Source: an uncultured Kordia sp. (GTDB lineage: Bacteria; Bacteroidota; Bacteroidia; Flavobacteriales; Flavobacteriaceae). From it: a stretch of DNA of 64,000 bases. Below the pieces are notes generated by a model. It saw only the letters and a list, made by a program, of their open reading frames with translations, made no database searches and was not told the DNA's origin. Both the position numbers and the translations under genes were made by a program. Of the stretch, positions 18,662 to 27,598 are shown in pieces; the first letter of the stretch is position 1; every line of letters begins with the position of its first letter. The stretch is taken from NCBI RefSeq assembly GCF_947489565.1, contig NZ_CANLEA010000010.1, positions 124,001-188,000 on the forward strand, written 5' to 3'.

Positions 18662-19165
18662 ATGAAAAAGTCTATCTACATTACTATTCTCACTTTTATT
18701 TCTATACTGTATACATCGTGTACTACGCAATCCAAACCCGAAGGTTTTGCCGTACAACAAACTTTTAGGTTATTACAGCAAATGGATAGTTTGTCTCCAA
18801 ATGAATTTAATAGTTATTTTATTTCCTTGGATGAATTGCGTGAGATTGCCAAAGATACTTCGGTGAGTAAGACTTTTAGAAACGCCATTACAAATGTTTC
18901 TAAAGAAGTTCATTACAAGAGATTACAGCAATCTTACGAAATGATTAAAGAATCGGGAAAACGCTTTGAAATCGACTGGAAAGACATCACATTCAGAGAA
19001 TATCCATTTGTAATGCGCGATGAAGATGGCATTACCTTCCAAGATGGTTTTGTCGCTTTTGATTATAAAGAAAAAAAGTTTGTGACCAAGATTGTTTCTA
19101 TCAAGTATAAAGACAAACAACGACTTTTTAATTTATCAAACATAGAACCTGTGCGTAAGCAATAG
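18662..19165 (+). CDS. Paralogue array member 2, lipoprotein of unknown function
   Basis: 167 residues from ATG 18662, chosen because MKKSIYITILTFISILYTSC is a complete lipoprotein signal; an upstream in-frame ATG at 18635 would add nine residues and overlap member 1. The array pattern is FRLLQQMDSLSPNEFNSYF, then ISLDELREIAK, then IDWKDITFREYPFVMRDED and a closing beta strand (FDYKEKKFVTKIVSI). The family is unrecognised; a cell-envelope location is likely. Confidence 0.75.
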   Translation: MKKSIYITILTFISILYTSCTTQSKPEGFAVQQTFRLLQQMDSLSPNEFNSYFISLDELREIAKDTSVSKTFRNAITNVSKEVHYKRLQQSYEMIKESGKRFEIDWKDITFREYPFVMRDEDGITFQDGFVAFDYKEKKFVTKIVSIKYKDKQRLFNLSNIEPVRKQ

Positions 19166-19251
19166 TGTGTTCTTAGGATTCTAAAAATAAATCAACACTA
19201 TACTTCGTTAATTTTTCTATCTTTAAGAAAATAACGAATAATAACTTTCCG

Positions 19252-19764
19252 ATGAAAAAATTACAATTCATTTTAACCGTTCTAGTAACGTCTATTCTAT
19301 TCGTTTCCTGTAGCAAACATAAAGGCACAGCCAACGCCGAAGACCTAGGGAAATATGTATTTGGCATTTTAAAAGATTTTGACAACATCACGAAAGACGA
19401 TTATATTAATTCACTCCTTACTGTTGAAGAAGTAAAAGCATTTGGAAAACGAAACGCCGAAACTTTAAGTACTAGAACAAAGGAACAAATTGATAGACTT
19501 GAAGAAGGACGTTATAATTTACGTATGGGCAAAGATTATAACCGTACAAAAGAAAGAGCCCAAAAAGCGGACATTTCGTGGAGTGCTATTAAATATGACA
19601 ATTATGAATTTAAAGAAGATGATGAAGACGGAATTAAAACTTCTCGTGGAAAGCTGACATTTAAACATGATGGCAAAACCTACAGAGTTTCCATTATTTC
19701 CGCATTTTTAGAAGGAACTCATACGTTGATTCGAATTTACAAACTCAATCAAGAAAAAGAATAA
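19252..19764 (+). CDS. Paralogue array member 3, lipoprotein of unknown function
   Basis: 170 residues. The lipoprotein signal ends SILFVSCSKH. Family landmarks are ADAEDLGKY-like helix (EDLGKYVFGILKDFDN), SLLTVEEVKAFG, then ISWSAIKYDNYEFKED and LTFKHDGKTYRVSI. It resembles member 4 most closely over the whole length. The 86-base gap upstream is the largest in the front half of the array and may hold a promoter. No catalytic residue pattern is evident. Confidence 0.78.
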   Translation: MKKLQFILTVLVTSILFVSCSKHKGTANAEDLGKYVFGILKDFDNITKDDYINSLLTVEEVKAFGKRNAETLSTRTKEQIDRLEEGRYNLRMGKDYNRTKERAQKADISWSAIKYDNYEFKEDDEDGIKTSRGKLTFKHDGKTYRVSIISAFLEGTHTLIRIYKLNQEKE

Positions 19765-19801
19765 TTACACAATTTCAAATAATACTAAAGATTACCTTAC
19801 C

Positions 19802-20311
19802 ATGAAAAAATTACAATTCATCGTGCTTGCAATTATTGCTACTACTTTTTTTATTTCTTGCCAAGATTCAAAACATATTTCAAATGCAGATGATCTAGGT
19901 AAATATGCATTTGACATTTTGAAAAAGTTTGAAAATTCTTCAAAAGAAGATTATGTCAATAGTTTGCTAACTCTTGAAGAGTTTAAATCGTTTGCAAAAA
20001 AGAATGGAGATTCCATGCAACAAGTTGTAAAAGAAAGTATTGAGAAGTTGGATAAGAAAACCTACGAATCCGGATTGCTTAGACAATACACGCTACTAAA
20101 AGATAAAGCAAAGGAATTGAATATTTCATGGAACGCCATTGAATATGGCGATTTTACCTATGAGGAACGAACAGATGATGGTATGACTGGAATTCGTGGC
20201 CAATTGACTTTTACTCATAATGGTACTCAATATGAAGTAAGCACTTCTGCCCTATTGACTGATAATGTATACGTTCCTGTGATTATTAATCAATTAAACG
20301 AGAAAAATTAA
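19802..20311 (+). CDS. Paralogue array member 4, lipoprotein of unknown function
   Basis: 169 residues. The signal ends TTFFISCQDS (lipobox Cys). Core motifs are DDLGKYAFDILKKFENSS, SLLTLEEFKSFAKK, NISWNAIEYGDFTYEER and LTFTHNGTQYEVST. These define the family best and are shared with members 3, 5 and 6. The gene starts MKKLQFI, identical to the start of member 3, consistent with recent duplication. Function unknown. Confidence 0.78.
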   Translation: MKKLQFIVLAIIATTFFISCQDSKHISNADDLGKYAFDILKKFENSSKEDYVNSLLTLEEFKSFAKKNGDSMQQVVKESIEKLDKKTYESGLLRQYTLLKDKAKELNISWNAIEYGDFTYEERTDDGMTGIRGQLTFTHNGTQYEVSTSALLTDNVYVPVIINQLNEKN

Positions 20312-20329
20312 ACCTAAAAATAAGACTTC

Positions 20330-20845
20330 ATGAAAAAAATAACATTCCTTTTAGTTGTTTTCTTAACAGCTACTTTTTCAGTGTATTCTCAAGATTCTAA
20401 AGGTGTTACCAATCCAGATGATGTTGGCAAACGTGCTTTAGATATTTTGAAAAAATTTGAAAATACTTCAGAAATTGAATTCAGAAATAGCATGATGACT
20501 ATTGAAGAAGTCAAAGAATTTGTGAATAAACAAGAAGACTCTGCTATGGGCAGAATGAAAGAGGATATCAATAAAATGGATATCGCAGAGTATCAAAAAA
20601 GAGTGGCAAAAGTCTATAATGATTTAAAAGAAAAAACAAAAGAATTTAATATTGTATGGAAAGATATTGAATATGTTGATTTCACTTACGAAGTGAGAAA
20701 TAAAAGAGGTTTGAAAGGAGTTGAAGGTGAAGTATTTTTTAAATACAAAGAAACCGAATATAAAGTAAAAACGGATGCTGTAAAGAATGGCGATGTGTAT
20801 ATGCCCGTTATTGTGAGAAGTTTACGAAAGAAAGACGATGATTAA
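20330..20845 (+). CDS. Paralogue array member 5, exported protein of unknown function
   Basis: 171 residues, 18 bases after member 4. The signal peptide (MKKITFLLVVFLTATFSVYS) has a serine where members 3 and 4 have the lipobox cysteine, so it is predicted to be soluble and periplasmic or secreted. Family motifs are DDVGKRALDILKKFENTS, MMTIEEVKEFVN, FNIVWKDIEYVDFTYEVR and VFFKYKETEYKVKT. The C-terminus ends in a basic-acidic tail (RKKDDD). Confidence 0.78.
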   Translation: MKKITFLLVVFLTATFSVYSQDSKGVTNPDDVGKRALDILKKFENTSEIEFRNSMMTIEEVKEFVNKQEDSAMGRMKEDINKMDIAEYQKRVAKVYNDLKEKTKEFNIVWKDIEYVDFTYEVRNKRGLKGVEGEVFFKYKETEYKVKTDAVKNGDVYMPVIVRSLRKKDDD

Positions 20846-20949
20846 TTTTCAACCGTTTTGAAGTCGCTAGTAAAGCAAAAATTTTGCATGTATTCTACAA
20901 TGTAATAAAACGAGAAGAATACATGCATTCACATAAAAAATACATTTTC

Positions 20950-21465
20950 ATGAAAAAAATAGCATTCCTTTTCATCATTTTTTTAACAACCACTTTTTCA
21001 GCGTATTGTCAAGACACTAAGAGTGATTTCAACGCGAATGAACTTGGTAAAGAGGCATTTAATATTTTAAAAGAGTTAGATAAATCTTCTGAAAAAGATT
21101 TTATAAATAAGCTATACTCTCTCCAAGAAATTAAAGCATTTATAAATAAAAAACTAGATACTGTACCAAGTGAAATAAGAGAGAACATCAATCAGATGAC
21201 TACTGAAGAGTATCACAAAAAAGTTATTGACGAATTTAACGATCTAAAAAAAGTAGGAAAGCAGTATTCCATTGATTGGAATTCTATTGAATATTCAGAT
21301 TTTACCTATGAAAAAAGAGAAGAGTCAGGTTTAAAAGGATTGCGTGGTGAATTAGTTTTTAAAAGTCAAAACGAAGCATATATTGTAGATGTTGAAGCTA
21401 TATTGGTAGAAGATATCTATGAAATCATGATTGTTACAATTCTAGTTAAAAAAGGTAATCATTAG
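20950..21465 (+). CDS. Paralogue array member 6, exported protein of unknown function
   Basis: 171 residues from ATG 20950, where a signal peptide (MKKIAFLFIIFLTTTFSAYC) begins; the upstream in-frame start at 20884 would add a charged 22-residue extension unlike any sibling. The cysteine at the expected site follows Ala-Tyr, so lipidation is doubtful. Family motifs are NELGKEAFNILKELDKSS, LYSLQEIKAFIN, YSIDWNSIEYSDFTYEKR and GLRGELVF. Its stop overlaps the convergent LOG-family gene by four bases. Confidence 0.77.
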   Translation: MKKIAFLFIIFLTTTFSAYCQDTKSDFNANELGKEAFNILKELDKSSEKDFINKLYSLQEIKAFINKKLDTVPSEIRENINQMTTEEYHKKVIDEFNDLKKVGKQYSIDWNSIEYSDFTYEKREESGLKGLRGELVFKSQNEAYIVDVEAILVEDIYEIMIVTILVKKGNH

Positions 21466-22034
21466 TTTTTCAACCATTTTGGAGTTGCCAATGGAACAAA
21501 ATTCTTCATACGCTCCAACAATGTTGAAACATCGCTTTCAATGATAAGCATGTCGAAGTTTTTTTCTTTTAACAATTCTTTCTGCATCATGGTTTTCATC
21601 AAGGCAATAAGTTCGTCGTAATAACCATTGCTGTTTAAAATTGCAACAGGATGTGGTATTTGTGCCAATTGTAACGCTGTCATTACTTCAAACAATTCTT
21701 CCATCGTTCCAAATCCGCCCGGAAGCGCAATAAAACCTTCGGAAAGTTCAATCATTTTCATTTTACGTTCCACCATGGTTTGTGTCGTATGCAGTTCCGT
21801 GAGATTGGTATGTGCAATTTCTTTATGTTTTAAAAACTCAGGAATTACACCAATTACTTCGCCTCCATTATCCAAAGTAGCATCTGCCACAGTTCCCATA
21901 ATTCCAATCTTTGCACCTCCGTACACGACTGTAATATTTTCCTTTGCTAATACTTTTCCTAATTCAATAGCATCTGAAACGATTTTTGGATCGTTTCCGA
22001 GACTGCTTCCACAATAAATGGCTATACTTTTCAT
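21462..22034 (-). CDS. LOG family protein (TIGR00730 type)
   Basis: 190 residues, Rossmann-like fold. The motif PGGFGTMEELFEV is the signature of the LOG / lysine-decarboxylase-like family; plant and some bacterial members are cytokinin riboside 5'-monophosphate phosphoribohydrolases. The N-terminal IAIYCGSSLGNDP and VVYGGAKIGIMG fit the nucleotide-binding part. The bacterial role is probably nucleotide-monophosphate hydrolysis. It is convergent with the paralogue array, and a 9-base tandem repeat lies just upstream of its start. Confidence 0.88.
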   Translation of the reverse strand: MKSIAIYCGSSLGNDPKIVSDAIELGKVLAKENITVVYGGAKIGIMGTVADATLDNGGEVIGVIPEFLKHKEIAHTNLTELHTTQTMVERKMKMIELSEGFIALPGGFGTMEELFEVMTALQLAQIPHPVAILNSNGYYDELIALMKTMMQKELLKEKNFDMLIIESDVSTLLERMKNFVPLATPKWLKN

Positions 22035-22040
22035 TTTCTA

Positions 22041-22085
22041 GACTTGTTAGACTTGTTAGACTTGTTAGACTTGTTAGACTTGTTA
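22041..22085. repeat. Tandem repeat, 9-base unit GACTTGTTA x5
   Basis: Five perfect copies of GACTTGTTA in a row, directly upstream (on the minus strand) of the LOG-family gene. Copy number could change by slipped-strand replication and alter promoter spacing. Confidence 0.9.
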
Positions 22086-22105
22086 GAAACTACAAAATAT
22101 GTAAC

Positions 22106-22187
22106 GTCATTGCGAAAGTTTTGAAAAAACTTGTGGCAATCTGTTTGTATAGAAACAGATTACTTCATCAAACTTCCTCGTAATGAC
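22106..22187. repeat. Nested palindromic intergenic repeat
   Basis: The outer arms (22106-22115 and 22178-22187) form a 10-base inverted repeat with one mismatch, of the GTCATTGCGA type I recall as a widespread flavobacterial intergenic repeat. Inside is a perfect 9-base inverted repeat (22138-22146 and 22153-22161) with a six-base loop. It sits between the LOG and prmC genes, both minus strand. Confidence 0.75.
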
Positions 22188-22208
22188 ATTTACATTTAAT
22201 TAAATTTT

Positions 22209-23078
22209 TCAAAAAACATCCGCTTTCAGCATTCGGTCCACACCAAAAATATCTTTTCGCAGTTCTATATTTTGAAATTGCTTTTCTGCTAACAAATCAA
22301 TCATTTCCTTTCCTAAATATTGATTGATCTCAAAATACAAACTACCATTAGGTTTTAAATGCTTCATCGCAAGATTGGCAATTTTATCATAAAAAACCAA
22401 CGGATTGTTATCTTCTACAAACAATGCGGAATCTGGTTCGTATTCCAATACATTTTTTCGCATTTCTGCTTTCTCTAAATTGCGCACATACGGCGGATTG
22501 GACACAATGAACTCAAACGATATTTCTTCGTCAAATACTTCTAAAGTATCTAAAGCCAATACATCAGCTTGCATGAATTCGATAGAAACATTGTGAGTGT
22601 CTGCATTTTTTTGAGCAACTTGTAATGCTTCCGCAGAAATATCTATGGCAAAAATTCTAGCAGTAGGAAGTTCCTTTTTCAAAGCAATCGGAATACAGCC
22701 ACTTCCGGTACCAATATCCAAAATACAAAGGTTTTTAGTATTAGTATTTTTCGCCTTTTCTAAGATAAACGCTACCAATTCTTCAGTTTCTGGTCGTGGA
22801 ATCAATGTGTGTTCGTTTACCATAAATTCCAATCCAAAAAAATGAGCTTTTCCCAAAATATGCTGAATGGGTTTTTCTAGTTTCAATTCGCTCAACGCTG
22901 AAAACATTGGAGTTTCCTGTTCTTTGGTGATGGTAAACTCCGGATTGAGTACCAAGGCAAATCGTTCCAAATCAAAATACGCTTCTGTCAGCATAAAAAA
23001 GAAACTATCCACTTCGTTTTTTCCGTAGATTTCATCCAATTCTTTGTGAAATATGTCTTGTATATCTTTTACTCGCAA
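22209..23078 (-). CDS. prmC: Peptide chain release factor N5-glutamine methyltransferase PrmC
   Basis: 289 residues. It methylates the GGQ glutamine of release factors. The SAM-binding segment is CILDIGTGSGCIPIALKKE, and the catalytic NPPY motif is present (FIVSNPPYVRN). An N-terminal helical domain precedes it, with HTLIPRPETEELV, typical of PrmC rather than other N6 methyltransferases. Length matches the family. It is divergent from no gene; the neighbour on the minus strand is a GNAT gene. Confidence 0.93.
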   Translation of the reverse strand: MRVKDIQDIFHKELDEIYGKNEVDSFFFMLTEAYFDLERFALVLNPEFTITKEQETPMFSALSELKLEKPIQHILGKAHFFGLEFMVNEHTLIPRPETEELVAFILEKAKNTNTKNLCILDIGTGSGCIPIALKKELPTARIFAIDISAEALQVAQKNADTHNVSIEFMQADVLALDTLEVFDEEISFEFIVSNPPYVRNLEKAEMRKNVLEYEPDSALFVEDNNPLVFYDKIANLAMKHLKPNGSLYFEINQYLGKEMIDLLAEKQFQNIELRKDIFGVDRMLKADVF

Positions 23079-23214
23079 TGGGTTTTGGGTTTAATCTCTT
23101 TATTATATTTTTTCTGTCAAAAGTTTAACCATTAAACTTATATATAACTAAACTCTTTTTTTATGCTAAATATTAAATTATAAATTGACTATGAAATAAT
23201 TCTAATACCAAAAA

Positions 23215-23235
23215 CCTAACACCTAACACCTAATA
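23215..23235. repeat. Short tandem repeat CCTAACA x3
   Basis: Three 7-base copies (the last ends in TA instead of CA) between prmC and the GNAT gene. It resembles the other short tandem repeats in this window (22041 and 46732). Confidence 0.75.
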
Positions 23236-23242
23236 TTCTACA

Positions 23243-23719
23243 TTATAACTCTTTCATCATCCAAACATCACAGGAATAATGTCCCGTACAACCTAAAGGT
23301 TTGTCTAAGTGTTTGAAACCGAAAAGTTCATAAATGTGAATGGCCGCTTTGAATTTTGGCGATGATTCTAAATAACATTCCGTATATCCAAACTCTTTAG
23401 CAGCTTCCAAACATTTGGCAAGCAACTTTTTTCCATAGCCTTTTCCCCTAGTTTTGGCGAAAAAATACATTTTTTGGAATTCACATACATTGTTTTCATT
23501 ATCACGCAATTCCTTAATTCCTGCGCCACCAAGCACTTCTCCATCTTCTTCAATCACATAATATACTTCGCGTTCTCCTTGATACGCATCAAACATAGCA
23601 TCGGTTTCTGGATCTTCGTAGGCTGTACCTACTTTTGGCATGCCGAATTCAGGAATCACTGATCGAATACACGCTGCCATCGCTGGATTGTCTTCTGGTT
23701 GTATTTTTCTAATGATCAT
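23243..23719 (-). CDS. GNAT family N-acetyltransferase
   Basis: 158 residues from ATG 23719 (MIIRKIQPEDNPAM), chosen over 23761 because the extra 14 residues are charged and lie before the first beta strand of the fold. The acetyl-CoA pyrophosphate-binding loop is visible in FFAKTRGKGYGKKLLAKCL. The substrate is unknown. The protein is 172 residues if the upstream start is used. Cytoplasmic. Confidence 0.87.
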   Translation of the reverse strand: MIIRKIQPEDNPAMAACIRSVIPEFGMPKVGTAYEDPETDAMFDAYQGEREVYYVIEEDGEVLGGAGIKELRDNENNVCEFQKMYFFAKTRGKGYGKKLLAKCLEAAKEFGYTECYLESSPKFKAAIHIYELFGFKHLDKPLGCTGHYSCDVWMMKEL

Positions 23720-23810
23720 TCTTTGGATTTTGGTAACGTTATTTTTTAATTTAAAATTCAAAACTTAGCATTCAGGTACTTTGGATCTTCTCAATACTCA
23801 ATACTAATAA

Positions 23811-24383
23811 CTATTTCACAACAATATCATATTTGGTAAGCAAACCGTGAATTTCCTTACGGGAAAACTTCGCTTTTTTTAATTGATTCTGTGTCGGATC
23901 AATGGTATAATTACGCGCCGTTGTAAAATCTGCTTTTTCCAAATTCGTTTGCTCAAAAATCGCTGCTTTTAAATCGCAATCATCAAATACTACACGTTCC
24001 AAATTGGTTTCGGTAAAATCTACTTTTTGTAAGTTGCATCCGTTAAATTCCGTTTGTTTGATTGCCAATCCTGCAAAAGATGCCAATTCCAAATTACAGG
24101 CTTTAAAATTTACAGAAAACATAAAATCATTACAAATACTAAAATCTACGCCCAATAATTTACAATTCACAAAATCAATTTCATTAAGCGAAGTACTTTT
24201 CACCTTAGCATTCGTGAGATCGCAAGTATCAAAAGTACATTCCAAAAACGTCATCACAGCCAAATCTACATTTTCAAACTTACAGTTGACAAACGTACAA
24301 TTGTCATATTCGCCTTTCGGGAAAACTTGCTGTGTATAATCAATTTGTGTGAAAGTTTGATCTTGATAGAATTCTTGACTCAT
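23811..24383 (-). CDS. Pentapeptide-repeat protein
   Basis: 190 residues. Repeats of the A(D/N)LXX class run through most of the chain (for example FENVDLAVMTFLECTFDTCD and NLERVVFDDCDLKAAIFEQ), predicting a right-handed quadrilateral beta helix. Many Cys residues occupy the middle. Some homologues protect DNA gyrase, for example Qnr-type proteins, but most have no assigned role. No other motif helps. Confidence 0.88.
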   Translation of the reverse strand: MSQEFYQDQTFTQIDYTQQVFPKGEYDNCTFVNCKFENVDLAVMTFLECTFDTCDLTNAKVKSTSLNEIDFVNCKLLGVDFSICNDFMFSVNFKACNLELASFAGLAIKQTEFNGCNLQKVDFTETNLERVVFDDCDLKAAIFEQTNLEKADFTTARNYTIDPTQNQLKKAKFSRKEIHGLLTKYDIVVK

Positions 24384-24608
24384 TTTATATCCGCTTCAAA
24401 TAGAAATTGTGTAGTTTTGCGATGCTGTGAAGATACTAAATTTGGTCGTTAGTTTTTAGTTGTTTGTTGATGGTTTATTATCAAATTTCATAGAACATTA
24501 TTTTGGGTAGTTTTTGCAAAAAAATGTATCAAGAAATGTCGACATACAAAAACACACTAATTTTATAGTTTCTTTACATGTACATAGTATACTGATATCA
24601 TTTATAAC

Positions 24609-25070
24609 ATGAAAAAACTCCTCGTCATTCCTTTAATACTGTTACTTGTAAGTTGTAGCGTTCGCGAAAAACCTTTGTTTGTAAAAGTGGACAATATGAA
24701 AGTTTTGTCTTCTAGTTTACAAAACATTGTATTGTCGGCAGATGCATATTTTATCAATCAGAATGATATTGGTGGAAGTTTAGAAAGTAAAAATATTGAT
24801 GTCATTATCAACAATGTAAAAGTGGCGCATATGAGTTCGGAAATGTTTGAAGTGCCTGCTGGCGAAGAATTTACCATTCCACTAAAAGTGATCATTCCCA
24901 CTAAAAAAGTATTAGGCAGCAACGAAAATGGAGTTTTGGGCGGTATTTTAAATGGCATTGTTAATAAAAAGATAGAAGTACAATACAAAGGCATTATTAC
25001 GTATCATAAACTCGGTTTTTCGTATGATTATGAAGTAGATACCACACAAGAAATAAAAATTAAAATCTAG
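24609..25070 (+). CDS. LEA14-like (LEA type 2) lipoprotein
   Basis: 153 residues. The lipobox is LLLVSCSV. The body is a beta-rich fold with SLQNIVLSADAYFINQND and EVPAGEEFTIPLKV, typical of WHy / LEA type 2 domain proteins in Bacteroidota. Such proteins are linked to stress tolerance and envelope roles, but no function is proven. Its stop overlaps the GTG start of ribD, so it heads the operon. Confidence 0.8.
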   Translation: MKKLLVIPLILLLVSCSVREKPLFVKVDNMKVLSSSLQNIVLSADAYFINQNDIGGSLESKNIDVIINNVKVAHMSSEMFEVPAGEEFTIPLKVIIPTKKVLGSNENGVLGGILNGIVNKKIEVQYKGIITYHKLGFSYDYEVDTTQEIKIKI

Positions 25071-26116
25071 TGTCAAAAACACACGAAATATACATGAAAC
25101 GCTGTTTGCAGTTGGCTAAAAATGGGCTGACTGCTGCCATGCCGAATCCTTCTGTGGGCGCGGTAATTGTACACAATAATGTCATTATTGGCGAAGGTTA
25201 TACCAGTGCGTATGGCGGAAATCATGCAGAAGTCAATGCTGTACACTCCGTAAAAGATAAATCTTTATTAAAAGAAGCTACCATTTATGTTTCGCTTGAA
25301 CCGTGTAGTCATTTTGGAAAAACGCCGCCATGTAGCGATTTAATTATCAAACATCAAATTCCGAAAGTTGTCATTGGTACGATTGATCCGTTTGCAAAAG
25401 TGGCAGGAAGAGGCATCCAAAAGTTAAAAGATGCGGGTTGCGAAGTCATTTTAGAGGTTTTGAAAGATGAATGCATCGCTTCTAACAAACGATTTTTTAC
25501 TTTTCATCAACACAAACGTCCGTATATCATTTTAAAATGGGCAGAAACGCAAGATGGTTTTATTGATAAGATCAGAAATGAAAACGATCCTGTGCAACCC
25601 AATTGGATTACGAATAAATTTGCTCGTCAATTAGTTCATAAATGGCGAAGTGAAGAAGCTGCTATTTTGGTGGGAACAAATACTGCTATTACTGACAATC
25701 CGAAGTTAAATACACGCGATTGGCATGGAAAAAGTCCTGTACGAATTGTGTTAGATAAATCGCTTCGAATTCCACAGCATTACAGTTTGTTTGATCAATC
25801 TGTAAAAACCATTGTATTGACAGAACAGGAGAAAATTTCTTCTGAAAATCTCATCTTTGAGAAGATTGATTTTTCTCAAAACCTAGCACAGCAAATCTGT
25901 GAAATTCTATATCATCATAATTTGCAATCTGTGATTATTGAAGGTGGCAAGCAAACTTTACAAACATTTATTGATGCTAATTTGTGGGATGAAGCACGTG
26001 TTTTTACAGGAAGTATTTCGTTTACAGATGGAATTCGAAGACCAAATCTAAAAGGAAAATTACAATCAGAAATCCTCATTTCAGACAATTTATTACAAAC
26101 TTATATCAATGATTAA
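25070..26116 (+). CDS. ribD: Bifunctional riboflavin biosynthesis protein RibD
   Basis: 348 residues, GTG start at 25070 overlapping the previous stop. The deaminase half has zinc ligands in GGNHAEVNAV and PCSHFGKTPPCSD; the reductase half starts near residue 150 with FILK/ RPYIILKWAETQDGF and IEGGKQTLQ. It converts diaminohydroxy-ribosylaminopyrimidine phosphate to the ribitylamino compound in riboflavin synthesis. It overlaps the following HAD gene by eight bases. Confidence 0.95.
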   Translation: MSKTHEIYMKRCLQLAKNGLTAAMPNPSVGAVIVHNNVIIGEGYTSAYGGNHAEVNAVHSVKDKSLLKEATIYVSLEPCSHFGKTPPCSDLIIKHQIPKVVIGTIDPFAKVAGRGIQKLKDAGCEVILEVLKDECIASNKRFFTFHQHKRPYIILKWAETQDGFIDKIRNENDPVQPNWITNKFARQLVHKWRSEEAAILVGTNTAITDNPKLNTRDWHGKSPVRIVLDKSLRIPQHYSLFDQSVKTIVLTEQEKISSENLIFEKIDFSQNLAQQICEILYHHNLQSVIIEGGKQTLQTFIDANLWDEARVFTGSISFTDGIRRPNLKGKLQSEILISDNLLQTYIND

Positions 26117-26723
26117 AAATATAATTTTCGATTACGGCGATATCTTTATCAATCTTGACAAACCTGCCACACAACGTGAGTTGAACAGGTTAGGTATTGA
26201 CGATTTTACACCTGAAATGGTTTCAAAAAATCAAGCCTATGAAAAAGGATTGATCACCACAGACGAATTCGTGAGTTTTTATCATAAAGAATTCCCACAT
26301 ACTACAAGAGAAGCTTTAATTGACGCTTGGAATGCCATTCTGCTCGATTTCCCAAAACATCGTTTAGCGTTTATCAAACAATTGGCAAAAGACAACAAGT
26401 ATCGACTCTTTATATTGAGTAACACCAACGATTTACATATTTCGTGGATTCAGGAAGATTGGGGAATGGAATTGTATACGGAGTTCAAAAACTGTTTTGA
26501 GCAATTTTACTTATCACATGAAATTCATTTCCGCAAGCCAGATGTCGATATTTACGAGTTTGTGCTGAATGAAAATAAGTTAAAACCCGAAGAAACGATC
26601 TTTATTGATGATACTGCCGAAAACACCGAATCTGCTGCAACACTCGGAATTCATGTTTGGAACTTAATACCTGGCAAAGAAGACGTTGTAGACTTATTTA
26701 CACATAAAAAATCACTATTTTGA
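26109..26723 (+). CDS. HAD family hydrolase, YihX-like
   Basis: 204 residues. The nucleophile is Asp8 in IIFDYGDIF, followed by LFILSNTND (motif II) and KPDVDIYEF with FIDDTAENTESA (motif IV). The layout resembles YihX-type phosphatases acting on sugar phosphates, but the substrate is not determined. It overlaps ribD by 8 bases and the EamA gene by 4, so the three are probably one transcript. A link to riboflavin pathway dephosphorylation (the 5-amino-6-ribitylamino step needs a phosphatase) is an attractive inference. Confidence 0.87.
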   Translation: MIKNIIFDYGDIFINLDKPATQRELNRLGIDDFTPEMVSKNQAYEKGLITTDEFVSFYHKEFPHTTREALIDAWNAILLDFPKHRLAFIKQLAKDNKYRLFILSNTNDLHISWIQEDWGMELYTEFKNCFEQFYLSHEIHFRKPDVDIYEFVLNENKLKPEETIFIDDTAENTESAATLGIHVWNLIPGKEDVVDLFTHKKSLF

Positions 26724-27595
26724 TTTACCTCATCCTAAGTATATTTATTTCCAGTTCTTTATTTGTCATCTTCAAACTATTTGACAAATTTCAAGTCAAC
26801 ACCTTTCAAGCCATTGTTGTCAATTATATTACGGCTTTTTGTTGCGGATTTTTCTTTTATGGAAATGGAATCACGCTTACAGAAATGACCGAACGTTCAT
26901 GGATGACTGGCGCCATTATTTTAGGAGTTCTTTTTATTGCTGTTTTTATTTTGATGGCACTCACAGCGCAACGCAATGGACTTTCTGTAGCTTCTGTTGC
27001 TGGAAAAATGTCCGTCGTAGTTCCGGTGATTTTTGCAGTGATTGTATATAAAGAACACTTAAGTTTATTGAAAATTGCTGGAATCATTTTAGCTTTACTC
27101 GCTGTGTATTTAACAACCGTAAAAAATGATGGTGGCGGCTTAGATCGCAAAAAATTATTATTTCCTTTACTATTATTTTTAGGTTCTGGAATTATTGATA
27201 CTTCCATCAAATACATAGAAACTAACTATGTTGCTAAAGGTGAAACTGCCATTTTTTCTGCAGGAATTTTTGGTTGTGCATTTCTTGCTGGAATCATCAT
27301 TTTAATCATCAGACGTGATTTTAAAATTACTGGAAAAACCATTCTTGGGGGAATTGCGCTTGGAATTCCAAACTTCTACTCTATTGTATTTTTATTAAAA
27401 GCTTTACGTCCAGAAAATATTGGCGATAGTTCTACAGTATATCCAATCAATAATGTGGCAATTGTAATGTTATCCACTATATTTGGAATTATCTTGTTTA
27501 AAGAAAAACTAATTATTAAAAACTGGATTGGAATTGCCATTGCGATTGTAAGCATTGTAATGATTGCAATTTCAGCACAATCTATTAATGCCTAA
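26720..27595 (+). CDS. EamA/DMT-family transporter
   Basis: 291 residues, TTG start at 26720 overlapping the HAD gene stop. About ten membrane helices are apparent, arranged as two EamA repeats (the first with VASVAGKMSVVVPVIFAVIV, the second with NNVAIVMLSTIFGIILFKE). This is the drug/metabolite exporter superfamily; the substrate is unknown. Confidence 0.85.
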   Translation: MIYLILSIFISSSLFVIFKLFDKFQVNTFQAIVVNYITAFCCGFFFYGNGITLTEMTERSWMTGAIILGVLFIAVFILMALTAQRNGLSVASVAGKMSVVVPVIFAVIVYKEHLSLLKIAGIILALLAVYLTTVKNDGGGLDRKKLLFPLLLFLGSGIIDTSIKYIETNYVAKGETAIFSAGIFGCAFLAGIIILIIRRDFKITGKTILGGIALGIPNFYSIVFLLKALRPENIGDSSTVYPINNVAIVMLSTIFGIILFKEKLIIKNWIGIAIAIVSIVMIAISAQSINA

Positions 27596-27598
27596 CTA

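Noticed and set aside
20884-20949. Upstream in-frame start for paralogue 6
   Set aside because: Adds a charged segment before a clear signal peptide; siblings start at the MKK motif.
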